Assembly (NCBI GenBank): GCA_017441925.1
Contig: JAFRUE010000007.1
Location: 310,001-374,000, forward strand
Direction of reading: 5' to 3'
Source of the DNA: Bacillota bacterium
GTDB lineage: Bacteria > Bacillota > Clostridia > Lachnospirales > Bianqueaceae
DNA: 64,000 nt
Made by a program: the position numbers and the translations under genes
Notes under the pieces: generated by a model
Told to the model about the DNA's origin: nothing
Seen by the model: the letters and a program-made list of their open reading frames with translations, nothing else
Database searches by the model: none
In this document: piece by piece, positions 7,924 through 15,753 of the stretch
How positions within the stretch are numbered: the stretch's first letter is position 1
Layout: each line of letters opens with the position of its first letter

Positions 7924-9024
7924 TTACTGCGTTTGGTACCTGCTCTCCTCTCCAAATCCTGCATCTTGCAGAACGGCATCCGGAGAGGAGCTTACAGCGC
8001 GAAGCGCTTTCATCATATCGTCAGGCGGCTGCGCGGTGTATACATGTTCATTGTATCCGGCAAAAGGCTCATCCAGCCCGTTAAAAAGCAGTTTATAGGC
8101 ATGCAGCAGCGGATGGGAGACAACAAAAACACGATCGGTTTTTCTGTTCTGTCCGTACTTGCGGTCTCCTGCTACAGGATACCCCTCCGCCGCTATCTGC
8201 GCACGGAGCTGGTGGCTCTGCCCGCCGATCAGCTCTAGAGCAAACAGCGTATGTCCGGCGCCTATACACAGAACGCGGGCACGGCAGACGACCGGCCTGC
8301 CGCCGATCCCGGCTTTCTGCATCTTCAGATTCCGCTTGCTCAGGTCCGGCTGCTCCGGTCCGGTATAGAGTCGTTCGACATGAGCTGTATTTGTACGGGA
8401 ATCTTTACGGAATGTATGAACAAGCCACATTTCACCGGTCCATGAGCACTCCCCTTCGCTCAATGCAAGATACAGCTTGCGGCATCCGTGACTGCGGAAC
8501 ATTTCAGACAAAGCCTGAGCACAGGAAAGACTGCGCGCGGCAAGCACCAGGCCCGTTGTCCCGCGGTCCAGACGGTTGATGACGCCGGCCTTGTAAGTTG
8601 CCGCAGAGAGCGTATCGGCAGCATATTCCGAGAGCGAATACGCACCGCTCCTGTCACTCTGGCACAGCACCCCTGCCGGCTTATTCCACAGCACAAAATT
8701 CCCGTCCTCATAAACGATCGGAATATGCGGGAAATCAGCCGGCTTACGGAGAAGCTGTTCCGGTGTGTCCTTCCGCACTGACTCTATTGAGGGATCCAGC
8801 GTCCGGTAGCCAAGCTCTGCAGCCTGTTCATCGGAAATGTAAACGTCGATACGGTCACCGGCCTCAAGGATCTGATCCGGACGCGGATGATTTCCGTTTA
8901 CACGGATCTTTTTCGTCCGCAGGAAACGATATAAAAGGCCGGAGGGCGCCTCCGGAAGCATTTTCTCGAGAAAACGCACCGTGCGGCGCCCTCCTTCCTG
9001 CGGTAAAACCGTATAGGAAAACAT
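7924..9024 (-). CDS. RluA-family pseudouridine synthase
   Basis: This enzyme isomerises specific uridines in rRNA or tRNA to pseudouridine. The 366 residues contain an S4 RNA-binding domain (about 27-65) and the RluA catalytic domain with NRLDRGTTG (150-158), where D153 is the catalytic Asp. Most relatives have His at 150 (HRLD). The later motif GGQSHQLRAQIAAEGYPVAGDRKYG is split by family variants but intact. The start at 9024 shares one base with the uxaC stop (TAATG), so it is translationally coupled to uxaC. RluC/RluD-type is likely; the target site cannot be told. Confidence 0.9.
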   Translation of the reverse strand: MFSYTVLPQEGGRRTVRFLEKMLPEAPSGLLYRFLRTKKIRVNGNHPRPDQILEAGDRIDVYISDEQAAELGYRTLDPSIESVRKDTPEQLLRKPADFPHIPIVYEDGNFVLWNKPAGVLCQSDRSGAYSLSEYAADTLSAATYKAGVINRLDRGTTGLVLAARSLSCAQALSEMFRSHGCRKLYLALSEGECSWTGEMWLVHTFRKDSRTNTAHVERLYTGPEQPDLSKRNLKMQKAGIGGRPVVCRARVLCIGAGHTLFALELIGGQSHQLRAQIAAEGYPVAGDRKYGQNRKTDRVFVVSHPLLHAYKLLFNGLDEPFAGYNEHVYTAQPPDDMMKALRAVSSSPDAVLQDAGFGEESRYQTQ

Positions 9025-10424
9025 TACAGTTCCATTCCGAAATAGTTGACTGCGTTGTAATAGCAAACGCCCTCGACGATCTTCTTGAGCATTTCTTCGT
9101 CATTCGGATACAGGCCGTCTTCTACCCACTGACCGATCAAATTGCAGAAGATGCGGCGGAAATACTCATGACGGAAATAGGACAGGAAGCTGCGGGAGTC
9201 GGTCAGCATGCCGATGAACTCGCCCAGAACGCCGACGTTCGCGTAAGCGCGCATCTGCTGCTCCATGCCGTCAATGTGATCATTGAACCACCAAGCTGAA
9301 CCGAGCTGGATCTTGCCGGGGATTCCTTCGCCCTGGAAGCATCCGCCGATCGTGAACAGCGTGTAATTGTCGTTCGGATTCAGGCTGTACAGGATGGTCT
9401 TGGGAAGCTTGCCTCTCTCGCTGCAGGCATTCATCAGAGCCGCCTGGTTCTTTGCCAGATGTACGTCCATGATCGCGTCGTTGCCTACATCAGCACCGAG
9501 CTTCTTGAACAGAGCCACATTGTTGTTGCGGATCGCGGCGACATGCCACTGCTGTACCCATCCGAAATCATAATACTCGCCAGCCAGGAAGATCAGCAGT
9601 GCGGTACGGTACTGGTCTCTTTCCAGATCGGTCAGAGGCTGTCCCAGAAGGGCTTTTGCCAGAACCGCGTTGACCTCAGCGTCCGTAGCCTTGGCGAACG
9701 GGATGTAATCCAGACCGTGGTCGGAAAGGCGGCTGCCTTTCTCATGGAAATAAGCGATACGGGCATGCAGTGCAGCCTTAACATCATCGATCGTCTGAAT
9801 GCTGATGCCGGAGACTTTGGAGAGCTGCTCGATGTAAGCCGGGAAATCCGCACGTGTCGGCTCCAGGGCCTTGTCAGGACGGAAAGCAGGAACGACCTTG
9901 GTCTTCATAGCGCCCTGCTCACGGATCATCTGATGGAAATGCAGATCATCGACCGGATCATCTGTCGTAGCGATCAGAGCAACATTGCTCATCTCGATCA
10001 GCTTGCGGGCAGAGAGGGTCTTGATAACGGCATTGGCCTTCTCCCAGATCATCGGAGCTGTCTTCTCGGACAGAGTCTCGGTGATGCCGAAATAGTGCTT
10101 AAGCTCCAGATGAGACCAGTGATACAGAGGGTTGCCGATCGCCAGGGACAGAGCCTTGGCATAGGCAAGGAATTTATCATAGTCGCTGCCGTCGCCGGTG
10201 ATGTACTTTTCATCGATGCCTACAGCACGCATGATGCGCCATTTGTAGTGATCTCCATACAGCCATACCTGCGTAATATTCTCAAAGGACTTGTCTTCCC
10301 AGATCTCTTCCGGGCTGATGTGGCAGTGATAGTCGAAAATCGGCAGGCTCTCGGCATATGTATGGAACAGATGCTTAGCGGTGTCGGTCTTCAGCAGAAA
10401 ATCATCGTTCATAAAAGACTGCAT
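9024..10424 (-). CDS. uxaC: Glucuronate isomerase (uronate isomerase)
   Basis: UxaC converts D-glucuronate to D-fructuronate (or galacturonate to tagaturonate), the first step of hexuronate breakdown. At 466 residues it has the normal length. The metal-binding N-terminal motif IFDYHCHISPEEIWEDK is present, as are family blocks such as WLYGDHYKWRIMR and GWVQQWHVAAIRNNN. It has its own promoter (10463-10491). No uxaB, uxuA or transporter gene is beside it; kdgK, which acts later in the pathway, lies 21 kb away at 31.4 kb. Confidence 0.96.
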   Translation of the reverse strand: MQSFMNDDFLLKTDTAKHLFHTYAESLPIFDYHCHISPEEIWEDKSFENITQVWLYGDHYKWRIMRAVGIDEKYITGDGSDYDKFLAYAKALSLAIGNPLYHWSHLELKHYFGITETLSEKTAPMIWEKANAVIKTLSARKLIEMSNVALIATTDDPVDDLHFHQMIREQGAMKTKVVPAFRPDKALEPTRADFPAYIEQLSKVSGISIQTIDDVKAALHARIAYFHEKGSRLSDHGLDYIPFAKATDAEVNAVLAKALLGQPLTDLERDQYRTALLIFLAGEYYDFGWVQQWHVAAIRNNNVALFKKLGADVGNDAIMDVHLAKNQAALMNACSERGKLPKTILYSLNPNDNYTLFTIGGCFQGEGIPGKIQLGSAWWFNDHIDGMEQQMRAYANVGVLGEFIGMLTDSRSFLSYFRHEYFRRIFCNLIGQWVEDGLYPNDEEMLKKIVEGVCYYNAVNYFGMEL

Positions 10425-10462
10425 AATCTGTTTACCTTTCCTTTCCTGGTTAATTTGACTTT

Positions 10463-10491
10463 ATTATACCATCGGCTCCTATAAAAATCAA
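10463..10491 (-). promoter_or_regulatory. Sigma-A promoter of uxaC
   Basis: Minus strand: -35 TTGATT (10491-10486), a 17-base spacer, TG one base before the -10, and -10 TATAAT (10468-10463). Confidence 0.82.
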
Positions 10492-10509
10492 GAATAGGAT
10501 AAAAAATGC

Positions 10510-10538
10510 TTGACTTTTACGGCGGAATCGGGTAATAT
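10510..10538 (+). promoter_or_regulatory. Sigma-A promoter of tRNA-Thr
   Basis: -35 TTGACT (10510-10515), a 17-base spacer, and -10 TAATAT (10533-10538), ending 18 bases before the mature tRNA 5' end. Confidence 0.82.
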
Positions 10539-10556
10539 ATATTTCGTTCACAAGAC

Positions 10557-10629
10557 GCTACTGTGGCTCAGTCGGTAGAGCGACGCACTCGTAATGCGTA
10601 GGTCATCGGTTCGAATCCGATCAGTAGCT
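10557..10629 (+). tRNA. tRNA-Thr (anticodon CGT)
   Basis: The acceptor stem GCTACTG (10557-10563) pairs with CAGTAGC (10622-10628), with discriminator base T. The anticodon stem ACGCA/TGCGT encloses loop CTCGTAA, giving anticodon CGT at 10590-10592, which reads ACG. The T arm contains GTTCGAATC. The CCA end is not encoded and must be added. Confidence 0.96.
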
Positions 10630-10634
10630 TTTAC

Positions 10635-10656
10635 AGCCCCGGATGCGGGGCTTTTT
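10635..10656 (+). terminator. Rho-independent terminator of tRNA-Thr
   Basis: AGCCCCG-GATG-CGGGGCT is followed by TTTT, six bases after the tRNA. Confidence 0.85.
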
Positions 10657-10672
10657 CATTAACATACGATCA

Positions 10673-10702
10673 GGCGGCAGGTCCGAAGACCTGCCGCCTT
10701 TT
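10673..10702. terminator. Strong hairpin between tRNA-Thr and a converging gene
   Basis: An 11-bp stem (GGCGGCAGGTC paired with GACCTGCCGCC) has loop CGAA on the plus strand and C(TTCG)G on the minus strand. The plus reading ends in TTTT. The minus reading has no T run, though the TTCG loop is very stable. It probably serves as a shared terminator for the HAD gene on the minus strand. Confidence 0.65.
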
Positions 10703-10715
10703 ATGATGCTCAGAA

Positions 10716-11375
10716 TCAGTATTGCACTCCCGTATGGAAATCCGTCAGATAATACGGGAAAATATCCCGCATCCGCGCATAATCTGCCCCGGAAGCCGGA
10801 TCGTATACCGCGCAGACCGGGAAACCGCCCTTTGCCGCCGTCTCAGCCGCGCCGAGCGTGTCTTCATAGACAAGGCACTCCTCCGGCTTCAGATCCATGC
10901 AGGACGCCGTATGGACGAAAAGCTCCGGTGAGTTTTTTCCTGCGGGGAAATCTTCCGGCCCGATGATCACGTCCAGATACGGCAGGAGCCCGGTGCGTTC
11001 GAGCGCCGGCATATAATACCGTTCCGGAGCGACAGTTGCCAGAGCGAGGCGGATGCCCTGCTCCCTCAGCGTCTGCAGATAGGCTGCCGCGTACGGCTTG
11101 GCAGGCAGATCGTTTTCATAGCGGGCAAGCGCAAGAGCATCCCATTCTGCGATCACCTGCGCCGGCGTGAGATCAAAACCGAACCGTCTGATCGTATAGA
11201 CGGCGGACTGACGGAGATCGAGCGTTTTGAGATCGTCTCCGTAGTCTTTGGTAAAAATCTCACCGTGCGCCGCGAGAAAATCGATATCCACCTGTTCCCA
11301 GATATGCATGGAATCAAGAAGTGTCCCGTCCATATCAAAGATAGCCCCGCGGCAGGACTCAGGGAAAAAAGTCAT
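10716..11375 (-). CDS. HAD-superfamily phosphatase (beta-phosphoglucomutase-like)
   Basis: The 219-residue haloacid dehalogenase hydrolase has the nucleophile motif FDMDGTLLDS near the N-terminus and a helical cap domain (about 20-90). Motif III is a Lys in GKNSPELF, and the acidic motif IV lies in CLVYEDTLGAAETAAKGG. This subfamily acts on sugar phosphates or similar small phosphoesters, but the substrate cannot be read from sequence. The ATG at 11375 shares one base with the stop of the Mrp gene (TGATG), so the two are translated together. Confidence 0.85.
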   Translation of the reverse strand: MTFFPESCRGAIFDMDGTLLDSMHIWEQVDIDFLAAHGEIFTKDYGDDLKTLDLRQSAVYTIRRFGFDLTPAQVIAEWDALALARYENDLPAKPYAAAYLQTLREQGIRLALATVAPERYYMPALERTGLLPYLDVIIGPEDFPAGKNSPELFVHTASCMDLKPEECLVYEDTLGAAETAAKGGFPVCAVYDPASGADYARMRDIFPYYLTDFHTGVQY

Positions 11376-12196
11376 CAACGCTGCTCAGCCAGCTGCTGGA
11401 GGATCCTCTCGGCAGCCTGTTCAAAATACGGAACACCTGTCGTCTCGATCTTTCCCTCGTCGGAAGCCTGCGCAAGCACAGGATCCAGAGGGATTTTCTC
11501 AAGGACTTCGATCCCGTAGCGGTCAGCAATATCTTCGACATGGCTCTCGCCGAAGACGTAGATCGGTTTACCGCAGTGCGTGCAGCGTACGTAACTCATA
11601 TTCTCGATCAGTCCGAGGACGGGGATATTCATCTCCTGCGCCATACGGACGGCTTTCTCGACGATCATAGCGACGAGCTCCTGCGGAGAGGTTACGATAA
11701 CGGCTCCGTCAACAGGAATACTCTGGAAAACAGTCAGCGGAACATCTCCGGTTCCGGGAGGCATATCGATGATCAGTACGTCCAGATCACCCCAGACAAC
11801 GTCTGTCCAGAACTGCTTGACAGTCCCGGAAATGACCGGTCCGCGCCAGATGACAGGAGTCGTCTCATCCTCCATCAGCAGGTTCAGACTCATGACCTTG
11901 ACGCCGAGAAGTGTCTCCGCGGGAAGCATACCGTCTTCATTCGCGCTGATTTCGCGCAGGCGGAAAGCCTTGGGGATCGAGGGACCCGTAATATCCGCGT
12001 CCAGGATACCGACCTTTTTACCGGCGGCGTTCAGCGCGACAGCAAGCTCGGACGCGACCATGGATTTACCGACACCGCCCTTTCCACTCATGACAGCGAT
12101 GACCTTCTTGATATTGCTCTTGGGATTGCCCTCCGCAAGGAAATCCTTGCGGCTCCTGTTCGCCATGAATTCTTCAGGCGTGAGTTCTTTTGCCAT
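11375..12196 (-). CDS. Mrp/NBP35-family FeS-cluster carrier ATPase
   Basis: Members of this P-loop family bind and transfer 4Fe-4S clusters. The 273 residues contain the deviant Walker A GKGGVGKS (38-45), the switch region DADITGPSIPK, DMPPGTGD, and the bridging CxxC pair C205/C208 that ligates the shared cluster. The N-terminal DUF59 domain of longer Mrp proteins is absent. An AGGAGG site supports the start. The gene overlaps the end of the upstream methyltransferase gene by 23 bases. Confidence 0.92.
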   Translation of the reverse strand: MAKELTPEEFMANRSRKDFLAEGNPKSNIKKVIAVMSGKGGVGKSMVASELAVALNAAGKKVGILDADITGPSIPKAFRLREISANEDGMLPAETLLGVKVMSLNLLMEDETTPVIWRGPVISGTVKQFWTDVVWGDLDVLIIDMPPGTGDVPLTVFQSIPVDGAVIVTSPQELVAMIVEKAVRMAQEMNIPVLGLIENMSYVRCTHCGKPIYVFGESHVEDIADRYGIEVLEKIPLDPVLAQASDEGKIETTGVPYFEQAAERILQQLAEQR

Positions 12197-13331
12197 TCGT
12201 CTTACCTCCTGTTATGGCTTTTTCGTGAATATACATATAATACTGGCATTTCAGCATGCCATTGTAGAGCTTGCGTCTTCTCGGCGCTTTCCGCCCGAAA
12301 TGATCCTCAAATTCATCATCGGATGAAATGATGCAGTAGGAACGTTCCGGATCGGGGACGCATTTCTCCCCCAATACGCTGTATAGTTCTCTGGCCTGCT
12401 CAATATCGAGCATACGCTCTCCGTAAGGCGGATTCGAGATCAGGATCAGCGGCCCCTTCGGCAGATTCAGTTCCCGTACGTCAACTTTATGCACGCGGAC
12501 AAGATCCTCTACATGCGCCTTTTTCGCATTGGAACGGGTAAGCTCCACCGCCTTGGGATCGATATCGTAACCGACCGCTTCAAATCCTTCCGGCTTGCGG
12601 ATCATTGCCTGCAGCCGGCGGCGAGCTTCCGGGAAAACATCCTCCGGGAAACAGCTCCATTTTTCGCAGGAGAAACGGCGCATCAGTCCGGGTGCGCGTC
12701 CGGAGGCCTGCATGGCGGCTTCGATCAGAATCGTCCCCGAGCCGCACATCGGATCCACCACCAGCCCGCTCTTCCGTACACGCGCAAGATCGCACATACC
12801 GGCCGCCAGTGTCTCCCTGAGCGGAGCCGCGTTCGCGTCCGCACGGTAACCGCGCTTGTGAAGCCCCGGACCGGATGTATCCAGATAGATCGTGACGATA
12901 TCTTTCATGATGGAAAACTGGATCTGGACCTTAGGTCCGGTCTCTTCGAACCATTGAATGTGATAACGGCTGCCAAGACGGTCAACAATGGCCTTCTTGA
13001 TAATGCTCTGACAGTCCGGCACGCTGTACAGCTTCGAATCCAGTGACCAGCCTTTGACTGGAAAAGCGTCTTTGCGGCCGATCCAAAGCTCCCAACAGAT
13101 TGCGGCAACGCCCTGGAAAAGATCTTCAAAAGAATACGCCGGGAACTCGGCCAGCTCGATCAGAACGCGTTCTCCGGTACGGATGCGCAGATTGGCCTCC
13201 GCCACTTCTGCAAAATCTCCGGTAAATGTGACGCGCCCGTTATCGGCGGATACGTCCTCAAATCCGTAGAAACGGCACTCATCCGCTGTCAGGCCTTCCA
13301 GCCCGAATAAAGTAGGTATCGCAAGTTTCAT
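12174..13331 (-). CDS. THUMP-domain class I RNA methyltransferase (RlmL/YpsC-like)
   Basis: A 23S rRNA guanine-N2 methyltransferase is the likely role. The N-terminal ferredoxin-like/THUMP region (1-155) is followed by a Rossmann methyltransferase domain with SAM motif DPMCGSGT (193-200) and the N6/N2-type catalytic motif NPPYGER (300-306). At 385 residues it matches the single-domain YpsC-like form rather than the E. coli RlmKL fusion. The start codon abuts the stop of the hydrolase gene (TTAATG region), giving a coupled four-gene set with mrp and the HAD gene. Confidence 0.9.
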   Translation of the reverse strand: MKLAIPTLFGLEGLTADECRFYGFEDVSADNGRVTFTGDFAEVAEANLRIRTGERVLIELAEFPAYSFEDLFQGVAAICWELWIGRKDAFPVKGWSLDSKLYSVPDCQSIIKKAIVDRLGSRYHIQWFEETGPKVQIQFSIMKDIVTIYLDTSGPGLHKRGYRADANAAPLRETLAAGMCDLARVRKSGLVVDPMCGSGTILIEAAMQASGRAPGLMRRFSCEKWSCFPEDVFPEARRRLQAMIRKPEGFEAVGYDIDPKAVELTRSNAKKAHVEDLVRVHKVDVRELNLPKGPLILISNPPYGERMLDIEQARELYSVLGEKCVPDPERSYCIISSDDEFEDHFGRKAPRRRKLYNGMLKCQYYMYIHEKAITGGKTNGKRTHA

Positions 13332-14428
13332 TAAGCTAAATGTTTCTCAAAGAACGCAAGTGTCTTGTCACCTTTATACATATGTCCGCCTTCAAAGAAG
13401 TTGGTATCCAGATTGCCGCTGACGCCGCAGGCATCATACATCGCCTTCAGATGATTTGCCGCCTCCTCAACATTTACGATTCCGCCGATTCCGTCGAGCG
13501 AATCCGTTGTTCCGTTCTCATACAGCATCGGACGCGGTACGATCAGACCGGCAGCATCCCAGAGCTCCATCGTCCTGAACAGTTCGGGAACGAAATTGCA
13601 GGAACACATGTGGTTGTACAGCATACCGCCTTTATACTGGTGCAGATATCCGCCGGCGTAGCCTGCAGCGATGCGTTCGTCCATAGCTGCCGTGAAGATC
13701 GTCTGCTCTCCGCCGCCGGAGAAACCGATCATGGCAACTTTGGCGCAGTCATCCTGTGCCAGCATATAATCGACGACCCGCATATGATCCCAGATGAAAA
13801 GGCCAAGCAGCGTGAATCCGCATGCCTCCGCGGCATCGGACAGAGCTGTACAGTCTGAGGTACCATACGGCTTCATGTCATTCATGCGCCTCTCACCGAA
13901 GCCCCACATATCCGGAGCAAACGTGATATACCCGTTCTGTGCCATGATCTCCGCATAGGCTCCTCCGCGTCTCGGCGCGCCCCAGATCGGGAGCTTCATA
14001 TTCGCGGTTACGGAATCCTTACCGGGTCCGTGGCCGTGAGCAGCCAGCATGTAGGTATGCTTCTCTGCGCTGCCTGCCGGCGCGTTCTTCACTGCGTCGG
14101 GGATGAGGACGAATAAAGGCATATGGATCCCGGGAAGAGTCTCCATGGTCCAGTGCTCACGGACGTAGCCGTCCTTCTGCTCGGAATAATCGACTGTGAC
14201 TTCAGGCGCCGGCAGAGGAAGAACATGACCGGCTTCATCAAACCGCTTCATTCCGGAAACTTCCTCGATCGCCCGCATCTTAAGGATCTCAAGGACCTTA
14301 AGACGGATCACATCCTGCTTATTCGTAAAAGCATCCGCACCGACAAGATCCTCAGGCGTGAACCTGTAAGTGTCCTTGCGGGCGGCGAGAATATCTTCAA
14401 AGAACTTCTGCATTTCTGTATTCAGCAT
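13331..14428 (-). CDS. Alpha/beta hydrolase, acetylxylan-esterase/dienelactone-hydrolase-like
   Basis: The 365 residues carry the nucleophile elbow GFSGGG (S237), an acidic residue at D309 or D312 after the eighth strand, and H349 in EGGHMYKG, which together make a plausible catalytic triad. The early HGHGPGKDS segment (131-139) supplies the oxyanion region. Related proteins in gut Clostridia are annotated as acetyl xylan esterase or dienelactone hydrolase. There is no signal peptide, so the substrate would be cytoplasmic. The gene has its own strong promoter and an AAAGGAGG site. Confidence 0.8.
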   Translation of the reverse strand: MLNTEMQKFFEDILAARKDTYRFTPEDLVGADAFTNKQDVIRLKVLEILKMRAIEEVSGMKRFDEAGHVLPLPAPEVTVDYSEQKDGYVREHWTMETLPGIHMPLFVLIPDAVKNAPAGSAEKHTYMLAAHGHGPGKDSVTANMKLPIWGAPRRGGAYAEIMAQNGYITFAPDMWGFGERRMNDMKPYGTSDCTALSDAAEACGFTLLGLFIWDHMRVVDYMLAQDDCAKVAMIGFSGGGEQTIFTAAMDERIAAGYAGGYLHQYKGGMLYNHMCSCNFVPELFRTMELWDAAGLIVPRPMLYENGTTDSLDGIGGIVNVEEAANHLKAMYDACGVSGNLDTNFFEGGHMYKGDKTLAFFEKHLA

Positions 14429-14461
14429 CTGTGTGACCTCCTTTTGGATTATGCTTATCCT

Positions 14462-14490
14462 AGTATATCACGGCACAGCACGGAATTCAA
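14462..14490 (-). promoter_or_regulatory. Sigma-A promoter of the hydrolase-methyltransferase-mrp-HAD set
   Basis: Minus strand: -35 TTGAAT (14490-14485), a 17-base spacer, extended TGA, and -10 TATACT (14467-14462). It is divergent from the pfkA promoter. Confidence 0.85.
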
Positions 14491-14523
14491 TCGAATTAAT
14501 TTGAGAAATGCTCTTCTTCCTTA

Positions 14524-14552
14524 TAGACAAACAAAAAACAAAACATTATAAT
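14524..14552 (+). promoter_or_regulatory. Sigma-A promoter of pfkA
   Basis: -35 TAGACA (14524-14529), a 17-base spacer, and -10 TATAAT (14547-14552). The predicted RNA starts near 14559, which places the upstream in-frame ATG at 14508 outside the transcript and supports the TTG start at 14595. Confidence 0.85.
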
Positions 14553-14594
14553 AAAAACAGCGAAGTTAATCCTGAAGAAAGCGAGGCTTACAAA

Positions 14595-15671
14595 TTGAGA
14601 AGAAAAATCGGTATCTTAACAGCCGGCGGAGACTGCCCGGGACTGAATGCCGCGATCCGCGGCGTCGCAAAGGCATCTTATGAACGTTTTGACGTAGAAT
14701 TTATCGGAATAGCGGACGGATACCGTGGTCTGATCGAAGGCGATTACCGTACGATGGGCCAGTCTGAATTCAGCGGGATCCTTACACTTGGCGGAACGAT
14801 CCTCGGAACGTCCCGCAGACCCTACCGCAATATGCAGGTAATTGAGGAAGATAATGTCGACAAGGTCGCCCTGATGAAGTCCAATTATATGAGAATGGGC
14901 CTGGACTGCCTGGTAACGCTCGGCGGCAACGGCACCCATAAGACAGCGAACCTTCTTTCTGAAGAAGGCCTGAACGTTATCGCTCTTCCCAAGACGATCG
15001 ACAATGATATTTACGGAACGGACGTGACGTTCGGCTTCCATACCGCAGTTGATATCGCGACCGACGTCGTGGACCGTATTCATACGACAGCAAACAGCCA
15101 CGGCCGTGTCATGGTCATCGAGCTGATGGGAAATAAAGCAGGCTGGCTTACGCTCTATGCAGGTATTGCCGGCGGCGCGGATATCATTCTCCTTCCGGAG
15201 ATGCCCTACAGCCTTGACAGCGTCATCGCTTCTATTGAGAAACGTATCGAGAACCGCCACCGCTTCACGATCATCGTCGTCGCGGAAGGCGCTTACGATA
15301 AGACAATGGCCAAGATGAAGAACAAAGAACGTATCCAGTTCCTGAAGGAGAAGAATTTCCCCACGATCTCCTACTATCTGGCCAGTGAGATCGAGCAGAA
15401 AACCGGTCTTGAGACCCGCGTTGTTATCCCCGGACATTATCTGCGCGGCGGCAATCCGTCCCCGTATGACCGTGTCCTGAGCACACAGTTCGGCAGCTAT
15501 GCCGCCCGTCTGATCGAAAAAGGACAGTACGGACAGACTGTAGCGATGGTTAACGGCAAGATCTCCAGCAATCCGCTTAAGGTCGCCGCGAGCCAGTCCA
15601 AGTTCGTACCCAAGGATCACCAGATGATCAAATGCGGCAATGATATCGGAGTCAGTTTCGGCCAGGAATAA
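14595..15671 (+). CDS. pfkA: 6-phosphofructokinase, PPi-type/mixed-substrate-like subgroup
   Basis: This enzyme phosphorylates fructose 6-phosphate to the 1,6-bisphosphate in glycolysis. The 358-residue frame starts at a TTG with GAGG nine bases upstream. N-terminal GGDCPGLNAAIRG is standard. The phosphoryl-donor region reads GGNGT (110-114), where ATP enzymes have GGDGS. The catalytic loop reads PKTIDNDI (132-139) with Lys133, where ATP enzymes have Gly; D136 is the catalytic base. Lys at 133 is a mark of PPi-dependent or mixed enzymes, so the donor is uncertain. It is monocistronic between its own promoter and terminator. Confidence 0.92.
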   Translation: MRRKIGILTAGGDCPGLNAAIRGVAKASYERFDVEFIGIADGYRGLIEGDYRTMGQSEFSGILTLGGTILGTSRRPYRNMQVIEEDNVDKVALMKSNYMRMGLDCLVTLGGNGTHKTANLLSEEGLNVIALPKTIDNDIYGTDVTFGFHTAVDIATDVVDRIHTTANSHGRVMVIELMGNKAGWLTLYAGIAGGADIILLPEMPYSLDSVIASIEKRIENRHRFTIIVVAEGAYDKTMAKMKNKERIQFLKEKNFPTISYYLASEIEQKTGLETRVVIPGHYLRGGNPSPYDRVLSTQFGSYAARLIEKGQYGQTVAMVNGKISSNPLKVAASQSKFVPKDHQMIKCGNDIGVSFGQE

Positions 15672-15697
15672 ACAGAATTCTATAATCAGATAAGCAG

Positions 15698-15731
15698 AAA
15701 GGGCGCGGCTCGAGGAGTCACGCCCTTTTTT
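15698..15731 (+). terminator. Rho-independent terminator of pfkA
   Basis: AAAGGGCG (15698-15705) pairs with CGCCCTTT (15721-15728), followed by more T. The gene on the other strand converges here. Confidence 0.8.
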
Positions 15732-15753
15732 GCTGTCTGTCTGAATTTGTGTG

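Noticed and set aside
14508-14594. Upstream in-frame ATG start for pfkA
   Set aside because: It lies before the TATAAT at 14547-14552, so the RNA would not contain it; the TTG at 14595 has a ribosome site and gives the family N-terminus.
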